A stretch of DNA of 64,000 bases, taken from assembly GCA_963974715.1 (NCBI GenBank), contig CAXBDK010000012.1, positions 1 to 64,000 of the forward strand, written 5' to 3'. The translations under genes were made by a program, and so were the position numbers. Below, piece by piece: positions 9,541 to 18,865 of the stretch. This DNA is from Sediminicola sp963974715 (GTDB taxonomy: Bacteria > Bacteroidota > Bacteroidia > Flavobacteriales > Flavobacteriaceae). A model generated the notes under the pieces. That model had not been told where the DNA came from. It saw nothing but the letters and a program-made list of their open reading frames with translations, and made no database searches. How positions within the stretch are numbered: position 1 is the first letter of the stretch; every line of letters starts with the position of its first letter.

Positions 9541-10521
9541 ATGAAAGAACTTACCATATTGGTCCCCAATGGCCAGAACAATTTAAGTAGCATTGTAGGG
9601 GCCTATAAGATTTTTGAAAGGGCCAACGGGTATTGGAAGGACAATGGCCACAAGGAGCTGTTCAGGATCCGGTTGGCAGGAAGTTCCCCAGTGGTCGATT
9701 TTCATGGTGGCCTGTTTAGTGTACGGCCCCATACGGATATTGGGAGTATTCCCAAAACCGACCTGATCATTGTCCCTTCCCTAAACCACAATTATGATAG
9801 ATCGGTGGCGGAAAATGCACCCATGATCGATTGGATCGCGAAACAGTATCGGGAAGGTGCGGAAGTGGCCACAATCTGTACAGGGGCCTTTTTGCTTGCC
9901 TCCACCGGGTTGTTGGACGGTAGGAGCTGCTCTACCCATTGGGCGGCAGCGGACCATTTTAGAAAGAAGTTCCAAAAGGTCGACTTACGGACGGATAGGC
10001 TTATAACCGATGAAAATGGAATCTATACCAATGGTGGTGCTTTTTCCTTTCTGAATCTGATCATCTATCTTATAGAAAAGTATTACGATCGGCCCACGGC
10101 CATTTTTTGTGCCAAGGTATTTCAGATAGAAATGGACCGCAAAACCCAATCGGCCTTTATCATCTTCAAGGGACAAAAACAGCACGGGGATGAAATGGTA
10201 CAAAAGGCCCAAGCCTATCTGGAGGATAATCTTCATGAAATGATTTCAGTTGAACGTTTGTCCTCCATGTTCTCCATCGGCAGACGGAGCTTCGATAGGA
10301 GGTTTGTAAAGGCAACCGGTAATACCCCCTTGGAATATGTGCAAAGGGTAAAGATAGAATCCGCAAAAAAATCCTTGGAAACCAGTCGCAAGACCATTAA
10401 TGAGGTGATGTACGAGACAGGCTATTCCGATGCCAAGGCGTTTCGGGAAGTGTTCAGAAAAATTACCGGGATGTCACCAACGGAATACAAGGGGAGATAT
10501 AATAAGGAAGCGCTTGCCTAG
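9541..10521 (+). CDS. GlxA family transcriptional regulator (DJ-1/PfpI plus AraC HTH)
   Basis: 326 aa. Residues about 1-190 form a DJ-1/PfpI-like sensor domain with the nucleophile elbow ATICTGAFLLASTGLLDG and the following CSTHWA. Residues about 215-320 are an AraC double helix-turn-helix (VERLSSMFSIGRRSFDRRF and TGYSDAKAFREVFRKITGMS). Likely a ligand-responsive activator. It is transcribed away from the SRPBCC gene, with 128 bases between their starts. Ligand not predictable. Confidence 0.88.
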   Translation: MKELTILVPNGQNNLSSIVGAYKIFERANGYWKDNGHKELFRIRLAGSSPVVDFHGGLFSVRPHTDIGSIPKTDLIIVPSLNHNYDRSVAENAPMIDWIAKQYREGAEVATICTGAFLLASTGLLDGRSCSTHWAAADHFRKKFQKVDLRTDRLITDENGIYTNGGAFSFLNLIIYLIEKYYDRPTAIFCAKVFQIEMDRKTQSAFIIFKGQKQHGDEMVQKAQAYLEDNLHEMISVERLSSMFSIGRRSFDRRFVKATGNTPLEYVQRVKIESAKKSLETSRKTINEVMYETGYSDAKAFREVFRKITGMSPTEYKGRYNKEALA

Positions 10522-10769
10522 GAGTGCGAAGATCTTTCTATAGGGGGAGGTTGAATTAAGTAAGGCCATCCCCGATTATCGTAGCAATCCTAAAATGATG
10601 GCAGGATTTGTTTAATGGTGATTACCCATGCCCATCAGGACACCGTTATATTCATGAAACCTAAAATTTCAGTTTGTGAAGTTATAGGTACTTAAGCCAC
10701 AACATTTCCTTCATTGCAGCGTTCTCATAGATAGGGAGCCGCTTCCCAAATCCTAATTTCCCTAATTAT

Positions 10770-11492
10770 ATGTTGAAAAACAATCCCGAAAGGGAATTTC
10801 CAATGGATGCCCTAGACGATAGGATCAAGGAAAGATTGGAATGGCTGCAAAGGGAAGTTGCCTTTCTAAAGGCGGAAATTGGCGTGCTCACCAAAGAACT
10901 CAGAATGTCCCATAGGGATTTTTATGACCAGAAAAGCGAAAAATTAAAACGTGCGGATGAATTGATAGTGGCCAATAAGGAACTGGCCTTTCAAAATGAA
11001 GAGAAGCACAAGAGGGCAGAAGAATTGGTTATTGCCAACCAGGAACTGGCCTTTCAAAACGGGGAAAAACAAAAACGTGCGGATGAGCTGACCTTGGCCA
11101 ATAGTGAATTGGCCTTCCAGAACTCAGAAAAGCATCAAAGGGCCGAAGAATTGGTGCTTGCCAACCGTGAGCTGGCCTTTCAAAATGGTGAAAGGGACAA
11201 ACGTGCAGAGGAACTTGCCCTAGCCTATTCGGAACTCCAAAAAAATGAAGTACTGCTGACCGAACATGTAGTGGATCTTAAAGAAATGATGTTCATTATC
11301 TCGCATAAGGTACGGCAGCCCATCAGTCAGATTCTCGGTATTTCCTATTTAATGGACCAAAATGTTGCCTATTCCCCTCAAGAACTTCAAAAGATTGTGG
11401 GATACATAAAAAAATCCGCCATGGATCTGGACCAATTTACCAATGAACTTACCCAGTTTATGACCAAGGTAGGGGAGAAAGGTAAAGAGTAA
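10770..11492 (+). CDS. Coiled-coil protein with a 21-residue repeat and a HisKA-like tail, no kinase domain
   Basis: 240 aa (an ATG at 10803 is an alternative start). Four near-identical 21-residue units start at residues 60, 81, 102 and 123, with a partial fifth at 144; the core is KRAEELVIANQELAFQNGEK, i.e. three heptads of coiled coil. The C-terminus resembles a HisKA dimerisation helix (FIISHKVRQPISQILG, H179), but there is no HATPase domain before the stop, so it cannot phosphorylate itself. The SHDLRxP consensus reads SHKVRQP here. It may dimerise with another kinase, receive phosphate, or be a remnant. It stands alone, with a 248-base intergenic upstream. Confidence 0.75.
   Translation: MLKNNPEREFPMDALDDRIKERLEWLQREVAFLKAEIGVLTKELRMSHRDFYDQKSEKLKRADELIVANKELAFQNEEKHKRAEELVIANQELAFQNGEKQKRADELTLANSELAFQNSEKHQRAEELVLANRELAFQNGERDKRAEELALAYSELQKNEVLLTEHVVDLKEMMFIISHKVRQPISQILGISYLMDQNVAYSPQELQKIVGYIKKSAMDLDQFTNELTQFMTKVGEKGKE
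10947..11198 (+). repeat. In-frame 63-bp tandem repeat (four units) encoding a coiled coil
   Basis: Four direct 63-base units in frame with the gene at 10770. The encoded 21-residue units share RA(D/E)EL, AN and ELAFQN. The unit is three heptads long, so adding or losing a unit changes coiled-coil length without breaking the register. Confidence 0.8.
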
Positions 11493-11567
11493 CGTTATCC
11501 CTTTCTGTCCATCCAAAGGTGATTTTTTAATGCAATGCCCACTCTGGCCAGATACCGATTTCAGATT

Positions 11568-13958
11568 CTATTGTGGACGTCTCCGTTCCCTGCCCAGAAG
11601 GCTTTCCTGAAATAGGTTGAAAATACGGGTGTATTCGTCCGTCCAACTGCTTGGCTCCACAAACCCATGTCGTTCAACAGGATAGACGGCCATTTCCCAA
11701 TTTTCCTTTCCCAATTCTATCAATCGCTGAGAAAGTCGAACCATATCCTGAAAATGCACATTGTCATCCACCATTCCATGCAATATCAATAGGTCGCCCT
11801 TTAGCCCTTCGGCAAAATAAATGGGGGAACTCCTCCTATAGGCCAAGCTATCGGCAACAGGGGTGTTTAAGATCCGGGCGGTATAACCATGGTTATAGGC
11901 GGCCCAATCGCCCACCGAACGGATGGCCGCACCTGCAGAGAAGGTATCGGGCGCATTGAACATGCCCATTAGGGTGATAAATCCACCGTACGATCCACCG
12001 TAAATACCAATTTTATCACTTTGAACCCCGTGTTTTTCTACCAAGAAATTCGCACCGTCCACTTGATCGGAAAGGTCTTTGCCCCCCATATGTCGGTAAA
12101 TACCGGTCCGCCAATCCCTGCCGTATCCCGCACTGCCCCTGTAATCGATATCCAGCACCGTATAACCGTTGTCCACTAGTAGGTTATGGAACATATATTC
12201 CCTATAATAACTGCTCCACCATTTGTGGGCGTTCTGCAGATAGCCCGCACCATGGACAAAAATGACCGCTGCCCCATTGTGCAGTTCCGGTTTGGGAGTG
12301 TATAGTCGCGCATACACCTCCGCCCCATCCCCGGCCTTAAAGGTCACTATTTCGGGATCGCGCCATTGATAATCCTCAAAGGCCTTCGTAGTGGAATTTG
12401 TGATCTGTTGGAGAGCATTTGCCGATTTGGAAAAAAGAGGGTTGTCGCCCAGATAAAGTTCCGTGGGCTTATTGGTAAAGGAGTGCAATACGGCCATGGA
12501 GCGTTCGTCGGGGGAGAGGACTACCTCATTGTTTCCGATCCGGTCCGTAAGCTGCATGGGTTTGCCCCCAGTTTGGGTCATGGTGTAGAACTGTCGGTCC
12601 CCTGGGTGTTCCATATTGGAGGTAAAGTACCAACGGCTACCATCCTTGGAGAGAAAGGGGTCGTAAATTTCAAATTTTCCGGAGGTGAGGGCTTTTGATT
12701 TTTTGCTTTCCACATCTAAAGTGTAAAGGTGTGCAAACCCTGTTTTTTCGGATAGGAACCAAATATGCCTGTCATCGGGCATCCACCCAAGATCTCCACC
12801 ACCGTAGCCCCCAATGCCCGGTCCGGCGATCCAAGCCTCGTCATGTTGGTGGTCAAGTCCCGTTACGGTACCATCGGCCGGGTTTAAACGTACGATCCAA
12901 CGGTCCTTATAATCGTTTGTGTTGATGTCCAGTACTGCTTTTTTTCCATCGGCGCTCCAGCTAGGGCCGGATATATATCCGATCCTATTGTCATTTTTAT
13001 ACTGCTTATCGGGGTATTCCGTAGTATATTCAGGGACATAATCCAGTCCCTCCAAGTTTTCCAGGGTTACCCGATATGTCTTACGTTTGGACAGGTCGTA
13101 GATCCACATTTCATATTCCGTGGGTTCGTCCCCCACCTTGGAACGGGTATTTTGATCTTCGGTATACCCTGTTTCCGTTACATAATGGGGCACAATGGTG
13201 CCTTGGTCTTTGGGGCGTTTGACCATGAGATAGGTAATGTAGTTTCCATCCGGACTTATTTGCTGGTTACTGACCGACTTCCCATCCTTGAATATTTCAA
13301 AGGGCCCTTTCTTTTTATAACGTTCCATAAGTTTCTCCCTTTGATCTTCCTCTGCCCTGCGTTCCTTTAGAACATTAAACAGGGCCAATTGATCGTTTTG
13401 GAGCCATTGGTCGCGTTCACTTTTTTTAGCCGCTTTTTCTTCTTTTTCCGTAAAATTGGTCAGTTGCACCGTAACTCCCGAAGAGAGGTCCCACGTATAA
13501 ATATTTTCCTCTTTTACGAATGCCAGCTTGGAGCCATTGGCGGTAAAGTGCACATTGCTTTCCCGCGACTCGGTATCGGTTACCTGTATTATACTGCCCG
13601 TGGCCATATCCATCAGGAAGACATCCCCATGTTTTTCATATACTTTTTTGGACTTGTCCCTGTTGTATACAAACCTTGCGGAAGGAAGGGCGTATTCCGT
13701 TTCAAAGTCTACCTTCCCTATCTTTTTGGTCTTTATCCCATAGGAGTAGAGGGAGTCGCTGGGGGTTCCTTCTGGGTTCCAATTGAAAAAAATATAATTT
13801 CCATCGGCGGACCATTGGGGACTGGAGGGCAGGTGACCTATAAAATCGTCCCCTTTCATGATTTCCTTAATGGATAGGGCAGAGGAATTTCCCTGCTGTG
13901 CGTTCACGGTAAATGCGCCCAGTAAAGCGGAAACGCACAATAAAAAGCTATTTTTCAT
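11568..13958 (-). CDS. Secreted S9 family peptidase (prolyl oligopeptidase / DPP-like)
   Basis: 796 aa from the ATG at 13958 (MKNSFLLCVSALLGAFTVNAQ), which gives a clean signal peptide; the longer frame from 14036 is unlikely. An N-terminal WD40-like propeller (about residues 30-480) is followed by an alpha/beta hydrolase domain. The catalytic serine is in GGSYGG, the aspartate in LHGMVDDNVHFQ and the histidine in VERHGF. It probably cleaves dipeptides or short peptides in the periplasm. It stands alone, tail-to-tail with the coiled-coil gene. Confidence 0.88.
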   Translation of the reverse strand: MKNSFLLCVSALLGAFTVNAQQGNSSALSIKEIMKGDDFIGHLPSSPQWSADGNYIFFNWNPEGTPSDSLYSYGIKTKKIGKVDFETEYALPSARFVYNRDKSKKVYEKHGDVFLMDMATGSIIQVTDTESRESNVHFTANGSKLAFVKEENIYTWDLSSGVTVQLTNFTEKEEKAAKKSERDQWLQNDQLALFNVLKERRAEEDQREKLMERYKKKGPFEIFKDGKSVSNQQISPDGNYITYLMVKRPKDQGTIVPHYVTETGYTEDQNTRSKVGDEPTEYEMWIYDLSKRKTYRVTLENLEGLDYVPEYTTEYPDKQYKNDNRIGYISGPSWSADGKKAVLDINTNDYKDRWIVRLNPADGTVTGLDHQHDEAWIAGPGIGGYGGGDLGWMPDDRHIWFLSEKTGFAHLYTLDVESKKSKALTSGKFEIYDPFLSKDGSRWYFTSNMEHPGDRQFYTMTQTGGKPMQLTDRIGNNEVVLSPDERSMAVLHSFTNKPTELYLGDNPLFSKSANALQQITNSTTKAFEDYQWRDPEIVTFKAGDGAEVYARLYTPKPELHNGAAVIFVHGAGYLQNAHKWWSSYYREYMFHNLLVDNGYTVLDIDYRGSAGYGRDWRTGIYRHMGGKDLSDQVDGANFLVEKHGVQSDKIGIYGGSYGGFITLMGMFNAPDTFSAGAAIRSVGDWAAYNHGYTARILNTPVADSLAYRRSSPIYFAEGLKGDLLILHGMVDDNVHFQDMVRLSQRLIELGKENWEMAVYPVERHGFVEPSSWTDEYTRIFNLFQESLLGRERRRPQ

Positions 13959-14258
13959 GGTTGGATGGAAATTTAGGTCATCAAATAGGCCCTTTTGGGC
14001 AAAAGCATAAATATGCAAAAACTTTGGCAATGACACAATGGCGATTTTGGATTTGGTACATTTTCGGTCATCATGGCCATTTCCGTATGTCCCCGCTCCT
14101 TTCTGCAGAGATTTGGGCGCTGCTTAATCTTTTGTTTGGTTCATTAATCTTTGGACAACCTTTTTAATATTCGGTTAATCATTGGATGCAAGATTTTGCA
14201 ATACTTTCGGGCAACCGTAACGCCCCTTTGATATTGGGGCATTATAACCGACCAATTT
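13959..14258. other. Divergent intergenic region between peptidase and outer-membrane protein genes
   Basis: This 300-base region holds the promoters of two divergent genes. For the plus-strand gene, a TACTTTCG element lies about 60 bases before the start, with a TTG 17 bases upstream of it, which fits the flavobacterial TTG-N17-23-TAnnTTTG pattern loosely. No small ORF or RNA structure stands out. Confidence 0.35.
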
Positions 14259-15251
14259 ATGATGAAAAAAATAGTGACCAGTAACTTGGGATATAGGCCC
14301 GGGAACCTGCTTTGGACCGTAATCGTGGGATTTCTCTCGGTCACCTTCGTCCAAGGACAAACGCCTTCCGATGCCCTAATGATGCCAACAGGGGACATCT
14401 GTATTCTTTTTAACCACGATGTGGGATCTTTTGACAGGTATTGGGAAGGATCGGACCTCAGGAGTAACGAGACCATTGCCACCGTTCACCGCAATACCAC
14501 TTTGCCCATGGCGGCCATTGGGGTACTCAACTCCCTAAATTTTTATGTGGGCGTGCCATATGTACATACCAAATCTTCCAACCCTAACGGGGGAAGATTT
14601 GAAGGTGCCAGCGGCTTTCAGGATTTGACGCTTGCCCTTAAATACCGGGCCTTGAAAAAAACATTGGGACCAGGGGATCTTTCCCTTTTTTCCGCAGTAG
14701 CATTTTCTACGCCCATTTCCAATTATTTGTCAGATTATCAGCCTTACAGTCTTGGGTTGGGGGCACCGGAATTTTCACTTAGGGGAATTGCGCAATACCG
14801 CTTTCACAATGGACTATATGCCCGGGCAGGGGCGGCCCACCTTTGGCGGGGATACACCGAGGCCGAACGGGATTACTACTATAACGATGGGAGCTATTAT
14901 ACCGCTTGGATGGATGTTCCCAATGCATGGAACCTTGATGCGGCCGTGGGAATGTGGCTTTCCAATGGCTCCCTTAAGTTGGAGGTCAACTACACGGGAC
15001 TTAAATCTACCAGTGGGGATGATGTTAGGGACTACAATGCGGCCCAGCCCACCAATAAAGTAAAGTTCGACAAAATTGGGTTTTCCGTACAGTACTATTT
15101 TCCTTCCATAAAGGGATTGGGCGTGCTTGCTTACCATAGCCGGAACTTTGATGGTTTAAATGGTCCCAAAATGAACAATACCGGAGCGGGGCTTACCTAT
15201 CAGTTCAATTTTAAAAAGAAAACAGATGAAATCGATATGGAAATTGAATAA
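14259..15251 (+). CDS. Outer-membrane beta-barrel protein, transporter-like (phenol MetA pathway type)
   Basis: 330 aa with a signal peptide (FLSVTFVQGQ). The rest is alternating amphipathic strands with aromatic girdles, such as LNFYVGVPYVHTK, FQDLTLALKYRAL and GFSVQYYFPS, and ends in YQFNF plus a charged tail. It resembles the meta-pathway transporter group of barrels. It overlaps the haloperoxidase gene by 26 bases, so the two are translationally coupled. The pairing suggests passage of a substrate or product of that enzyme, which is inference. Confidence 0.7.
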   Translation: MMKKIVTSNLGYRPGNLLWTVIVGFLSVTFVQGQTPSDALMMPTGDICILFNHDVGSFDRYWEGSDLRSNETIATVHRNTTLPMAAIGVLNSLNFYVGVPYVHTKSSNPNGGRFEGASGFQDLTLALKYRALKKTLGPGDLSLFSAVAFSTPISNYLSDYQPYSLGLGAPEFSLRGIAQYRFHNGLYARAGAAHLWRGYTEAERDYYYNDGSYYTAWMDVPNAWNLDAAVGMWLSNGSLKLEVNYTGLKSTSGDDVRDYNAAQPTNKVKFDKIGFSVQYYFPSIKGLGVLAYHSRNFDGLNGPKMNNTGAGLTYQFNFKKKTDEIDMEIE

Positions 15252-16809
15252 CCCGGCCAAAAGGCCCGTAGTAAATGCAAAGCTATGGACTGTATTGGTA
15301 ATGGTGATATTGGTCCTTGTTTCCTGCGAAAAGGACTTGGCCACAAAATTGGAATATGCATCCTACGAATTTTCGGACGCCGATACCGATGGGGGCAGCT
15401 GGACCCCTGTATTGTTTGTTCGGTCCGATGTGGATATCCCTGCACCGAATCCCATTGCGTCCGATGCCTATCAGGCCGAACTGGCAGCGTTGAGGTCCAG
15501 CATGGCGGGGATTACGGGAGATCAAAAGAAGGCGGTGGAACATTGGACCAATAACCCTGTGGTACGTTGGAACGAGGTAGCCTTGGAACTCATCGCCAAG
15601 TACAATCTTATTCCTGGCCCCAATGACGACGGTTCCTATACCTTGCCAAACCCGGCAACACCGGACGGACCACCCCCATTTCCATTTGCCCACCCGCCCT
15701 ATGCTTCCAGGGCACTGGCCTACCTGTCCGTTGCACAGTATGATGGCCTGATCACTGCTTGGCATTATAAATACCTTTACAATAGGCCCGCCCCGTTCCA
15801 GCAGGAAGCCGATATTGTCCATGCCTATGCGGAAACCACCATTCCATCATATCCTTCCGATGGAGCGGTCATAGCCAGTGTCTCCCGACAAATTCTTTCC
15901 GCAATGTTCCCGCTTGAAAAGGACTATCTGGCCGAATTGGAAGCTGAACATTTGGAAAGCCTCCTGCTTTCCGGGGGAAATGTGGCCAGCGATGTGGCCG
16001 CGGGTACCGCCATTGCCAATGGGGTCGCAGCAGCGGCCTTGGCGAGGGCAGCTACCGACGGTATGAAAAATGCACAAGCGCCCAAAGCGGTGTCCGACTC
16101 GCTCAAAGCGGCCGCTTTTGCCCGTTTTGGATGGCAATGGGACAATTTGGAGCTCCCCACCCGTCCAGTGGGCCTTACCCCCTTATTTGGCAGGGTACGC
16201 ATGTGGAGCATTGCGAACGTTGAGGACGTTAGGCCCCCTGTGCCCCCCGCTCCCGGATCTGCAGAGTTGGTGGCCGATATAGAAATTCTGAAGGACCATG
16301 CCGATAATATGACCACGGAAAAAAGGCGTATTGCCAATTTTTGGCAGGACGGACTGGGTACTTACACACCTCCGGGACACTGGAACCGTTTCGCAAATGA
16401 ATTTATTGTAAAATACCGTTTAAACCCCCTGCGTTCGGCCCGTACCTTCGCTTATTTGAACATGGCCATAATGGATGGGGGAATCAGCTGTTGGGATGCC
16501 AAATATTATTATCATTACCCTCGGCCCATTCAATTGATCGACGGCTTCAAGACCATTGCCGGGACCCCCAATTTTCCTAGTTACACCTCTGGGCACAGTG
16601 TGTTTTCGGCTGCGGCCGCGGAAGTGCTGGCCTATATTTTTCCCGAAGAGGCGAACAAAGTCCGGGGATGGGCGGAGGAAGCTGCAATCTCTAGGGTATA
16701 TGGTGGTATACACTGGACCTTTGATGCGACAGTGGGGACCCAACAGGGTATAGATGTGGCAAAATATACCGTTGACCTTGCCAAAATGGATGGGGCGGAC
16801 CAACCTTAA
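15226..16809 (+). CDS. Vanadium-dependent haloperoxidase / PAP2-fold lipoprotein
   Basis: 527 aa with a lipoprotein signal (VLVLVSC). All vanadate-site motifs are present near the C-terminus: K-x6-R in KYYYHYPRP, the SGH triad in PSYTSGHS, and R-x5-H in SRVYGGIHW. These match Lys353, Arg360, Ser402-His404, Arg490 and His496 of vanadium chloroperoxidase. The N-terminal half carries degraded copies of the first two motifs (HYKYLYNRPAPF and IPSYPSDGA), so the two-bundle duplication is still legible. It may halogenate organics with peroxide, or be a phosphatase of the same fold. Translationally coupled to the barrel protein at 14259 and followed by a strong terminator. Confidence 0.85.
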   Translation: MKSIWKLNNPAKRPVVNAKLWTVLVMVILVLVSCEKDLATKLEYASYEFSDADTDGGSWTPVLFVRSDVDIPAPNPIASDAYQAELAALRSSMAGITGDQKKAVEHWTNNPVVRWNEVALELIAKYNLIPGPNDDGSYTLPNPATPDGPPPFPFAHPPYASRALAYLSVAQYDGLITAWHYKYLYNRPAPFQQEADIVHAYAETTIPSYPSDGAVIASVSRQILSAMFPLEKDYLAELEAEHLESLLLSGGNVASDVAAGTAIANGVAAAALARAATDGMKNAQAPKAVSDSLKAAAFARFGWQWDNLELPTRPVGLTPLFGRVRMWSIANVEDVRPPVPPAPGSAELVADIEILKDHADNMTTEKRRIANFWQDGLGTYTPPGHWNRFANEFIVKYRLNPLRSARTFAYLNMAIMDGGISCWDAKYYYHYPRPIQLIDGFKTIAGTPNFPSYTSGHSVFSAAAAEVLAYIFPEEANKVRGWAEEAAISRVYGGIHWTFDATVGTQQGIDVAKYTVDLAKMDGADQP

Positions 16810-16832
16810 TGGTCAGCTTCTTTGATCATAGG

Positions 16833-16864
16833 TCTCCCTTGGCTAACCAAGGGAGATTTTTTTT
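16833..16864 (+). terminator. Rho-independent terminator after the haloperoxidase gene
   Basis: Perfect 10-base stem TCTCCCTTGG / CCAAGGGAGA with a CTAA loop, followed by eight Ts. Confidence 0.9.
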
Positions 16865-16900
16865 GTATTGTATCATCTAAAGGAATTCCTTCCCAAAACC

Positions 16901-16943
16901 TGATAATTATCATTTTCTGCCACACGATCTAATCCAAAATTTG
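16901..16943 (+). promoter_or_regulatory. FNR-type box and -7 element upstream of the cysteine-rich gene
   Basis: TGATAATTATCA (16901-16912) is a perfect palindrome matching the FNR core TGAT-N4-ATCA. Exactly 23 bases later comes AAAATTTG (16936-16943), one mismatch from TAnnTTTG. The same box-to-promoter spacing is seen at fnr, ccoI, ccoS, hemN and the usp at 52278. The start codon follows about 45 bases downstream. Confidence 0.7.
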
Positions 16944-16988
16944 CAGTTCCCTTTGCGTTTTGGATAATGGGAGGAAAATTTAGACATC

Positions 16989-18773
16989 ATGAACAGTACG
17001 CCACATAATTTTCATATTCCGGTTATGGGAATCGGTTTTACCATTGATACGCCCCTAAAAGTGGCTCCTTTTGGGATAGATTCCGTTATCTCCTTGGTAG
17101 ACGATGTACTTTTGGAAAGGTTAAGGGGGATGTACTGCCGCAAATTTGGGATTTCTTATACGGAAATCCCTGAAGCTGCCGAGGATTTCCGCGCTTTGCG
17201 TATTACAGCCTACCTGAACCTCCTACAGGATCTTGCGCAGCAGCAATTTCAGGAACTAAAACAGAATGCCCTGCAAGGCCTTAAGAGTCTGGAAACGTAT
17301 TTTCAAATGTTGCCAGATACGGCACCTATACGTCTGGAGTTCCAAAAATTATTATTGGACCACTGCCCTTGGGAAGACCTAAGGAAATGGGCATCCAGCA
17401 ATTTTTATATGGGAAGTTTGGACGTGAACATTATGACAAAGGTAGATAAGGACAATTATAGGGATGGTGAAAAGTTACCGGTGGCCTACAATGATGCCCA
17501 TGCCGCCCTGCGTGGTTATGCCCAAAGCAAACTAAGTTCTTCCCTGGTACTTTCAGCTGGCCTGAACCCACGTTTGTACAGCTATCTGGAGCAATTTGAT
17601 GATTTCTATCCGGATGCCCACGGCCAGCTAAAAAAGAAAATCATCCTCAAGGTGAGCGATTTCCGTTCGGCCCTGATCCAAGGGAAGTTTTTGGCCAAAA
17701 AAGGGATATGGGTCTCTGAATTCAGGGTGGAATCTGGCCTAAACTGTGGGGGGCATGCCTTTGCTACCGAAGGCCAGTTATTGGGCCCCATCCTGGCCGA
17801 TTTTCGGGACAGGAGGGAGGAACTACTGCTTACACTGCACGAAATCCTTCTTCCGGTACTGGAAAAAAGGGGGGGATGGGTTCCGAATAGGCCCCAGCCC
17901 GTTAAAATAAGTGCCCAAGGTGGTGTGGGAACCGCAGACGAGCATCAATTTATACTGCAACATTACCAAGTGGGTTCCGTAGGTTGGGGGACACCTTTTT
18001 TGCTGGTACCCGAAGCCACTACGGTAGATCAAGAAACCTTGGAGAAATTGGTGGCTGCAAAGGAGGATGACCTGTATCTCAGTGATATTTCCCCCTTGGG
18101 GGTACCCTTTAACAGCTTAAAGGGCAATACCAAAGATCTGGAAAAATGGGAATCGATCAAAAAGGGAAGACCGGGCAGTTCCTGTCCCCGCAAATTTGTG
18201 GCACTTAACAAGGAATTTGGAGATCGGGGACTGTGTACCGCCTCCAGACAGTACCAATACCTTAAGATAAAGGAATTGGAGGCAAAAGAGTACCCTACGG
18301 ATGAATTTGAACGGCAGTACGACAAAATAACGGAAAAATCCTGTACCTGCGTGGGGCTTGGAACAGCTGCGTTGCTTGTCCATAAGATGGACACCCGAAA
18401 AGAGGGTCAGGGGGTGTCCATATGCCCCGGACCCAACATGGCCTATTTTGACAGAATAATGTCCTTGCGGGAAATCATCGATCACATATATGGTAGGGCC
18501 AATATGATCCACCGTACAGACCGGCCCCATATGTTCATCAAGGAACTTGATATATATTTGGATTACCTGCAAAATGCAATGGCACGGGACTTTGGCGATC
18601 CCAAACAACAAAAATATTATTCAGGGTTTGCAGAAAACCTGGGGCATGGCATCGATTATTACATCAAATTGGCAATTGCCGAAAAATGGGGCCCCATAAA
18701 CATGGGGGAGGAACTGGAAAAAAGGAAAGAGAGGTTGATGGAACTGATGTTGGCGGAAGGGATTGGGACATAG
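16989..18773 (+). CDS. Cysteine-rich protein of unknown function, candidate low-oxygen-induced TIM-barrel-like enzyme
   Basis: 594 aa, cytosolic (no signal peptide). I cannot assign a characterised family. Eight cysteines lie at 50, 126, 253, 399, 416, 452, 454 and 479, the striking ones being GLNCGGHAF, RGLCTASRQY, KSCTCVGLGTAAL and SICPGPNMAYF. The segments PVMGIGFTIDTPLKVAPFGI and KISAQGGVGTADEHQF followed by GSVGWGTPFLLVPEA look like beta/alpha-barrel cofactor-binding loops of FMN enzymes; this is a visual resemblance only. An FNR-type box at 16901 suggests expression at low oxygen, where an iron-sulfur or flavin enzyme would make sense. It is a single-gene unit between a terminator and the MFS gene. 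Confidence 0.8.
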   Translation: MNSTPHNFHIPVMGIGFTIDTPLKVAPFGIDSVISLVDDVLLERLRGMYCRKFGISYTEIPEAAEDFRALRITAYLNLLQDLAQQQFQELKQNALQGLKSLETYFQMLPDTAPIRLEFQKLLLDHCPWEDLRKWASSNFYMGSLDVNIMTKVDKDNYRDGEKLPVAYNDAHAALRGYAQSKLSSSLVLSAGLNPRLYSYLEQFDDFYPDAHGQLKKKIILKVSDFRSALIQGKFLAKKGIWVSEFRVESGLNCGGHAFATEGQLLGPILADFRDRREELLLTLHEILLPVLEKRGGWVPNRPQPVKISAQGGVGTADEHQFILQHYQVGSVGWGTPFLLVPEATTVDQETLEKLVAAKEDDLYLSDISPLGVPFNSLKGNTKDLEKWESIKKGRPGSSCPRKFVALNKEFGDRGLCTASRQYQYLKIKELEAKEYPTDEFERQYDKITEKSCTCVGLGTAALLVHKMDTRKEGQGVSICPGPNMAYFDRIMSLREIIDHIYGRANMIHRTDRPHMFIKELDIYLDYLQNAMARDFGDPKQQKYYSGFAENLGHGIDYYIKLAIAEKWGPINMGEELEKRKERLMELMLAEGIGT

Positions 18774-18865
18774 GTTCAAGAAAGACCTTTGGGCCACCTC
18801 AAATTTAAGGTTCCATACTGTTGGTTACAATTTACTTTTCGATATTTGCAGCTGTTTAGGTGGCC

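Noticed and set aside
10947..11198. Regular 63-base direct repeats, which could suggest a CRISPR or satellite array
   Set aside because: The units are contiguous without spacers and in frame with a coding gene; they encode a coiled coil.
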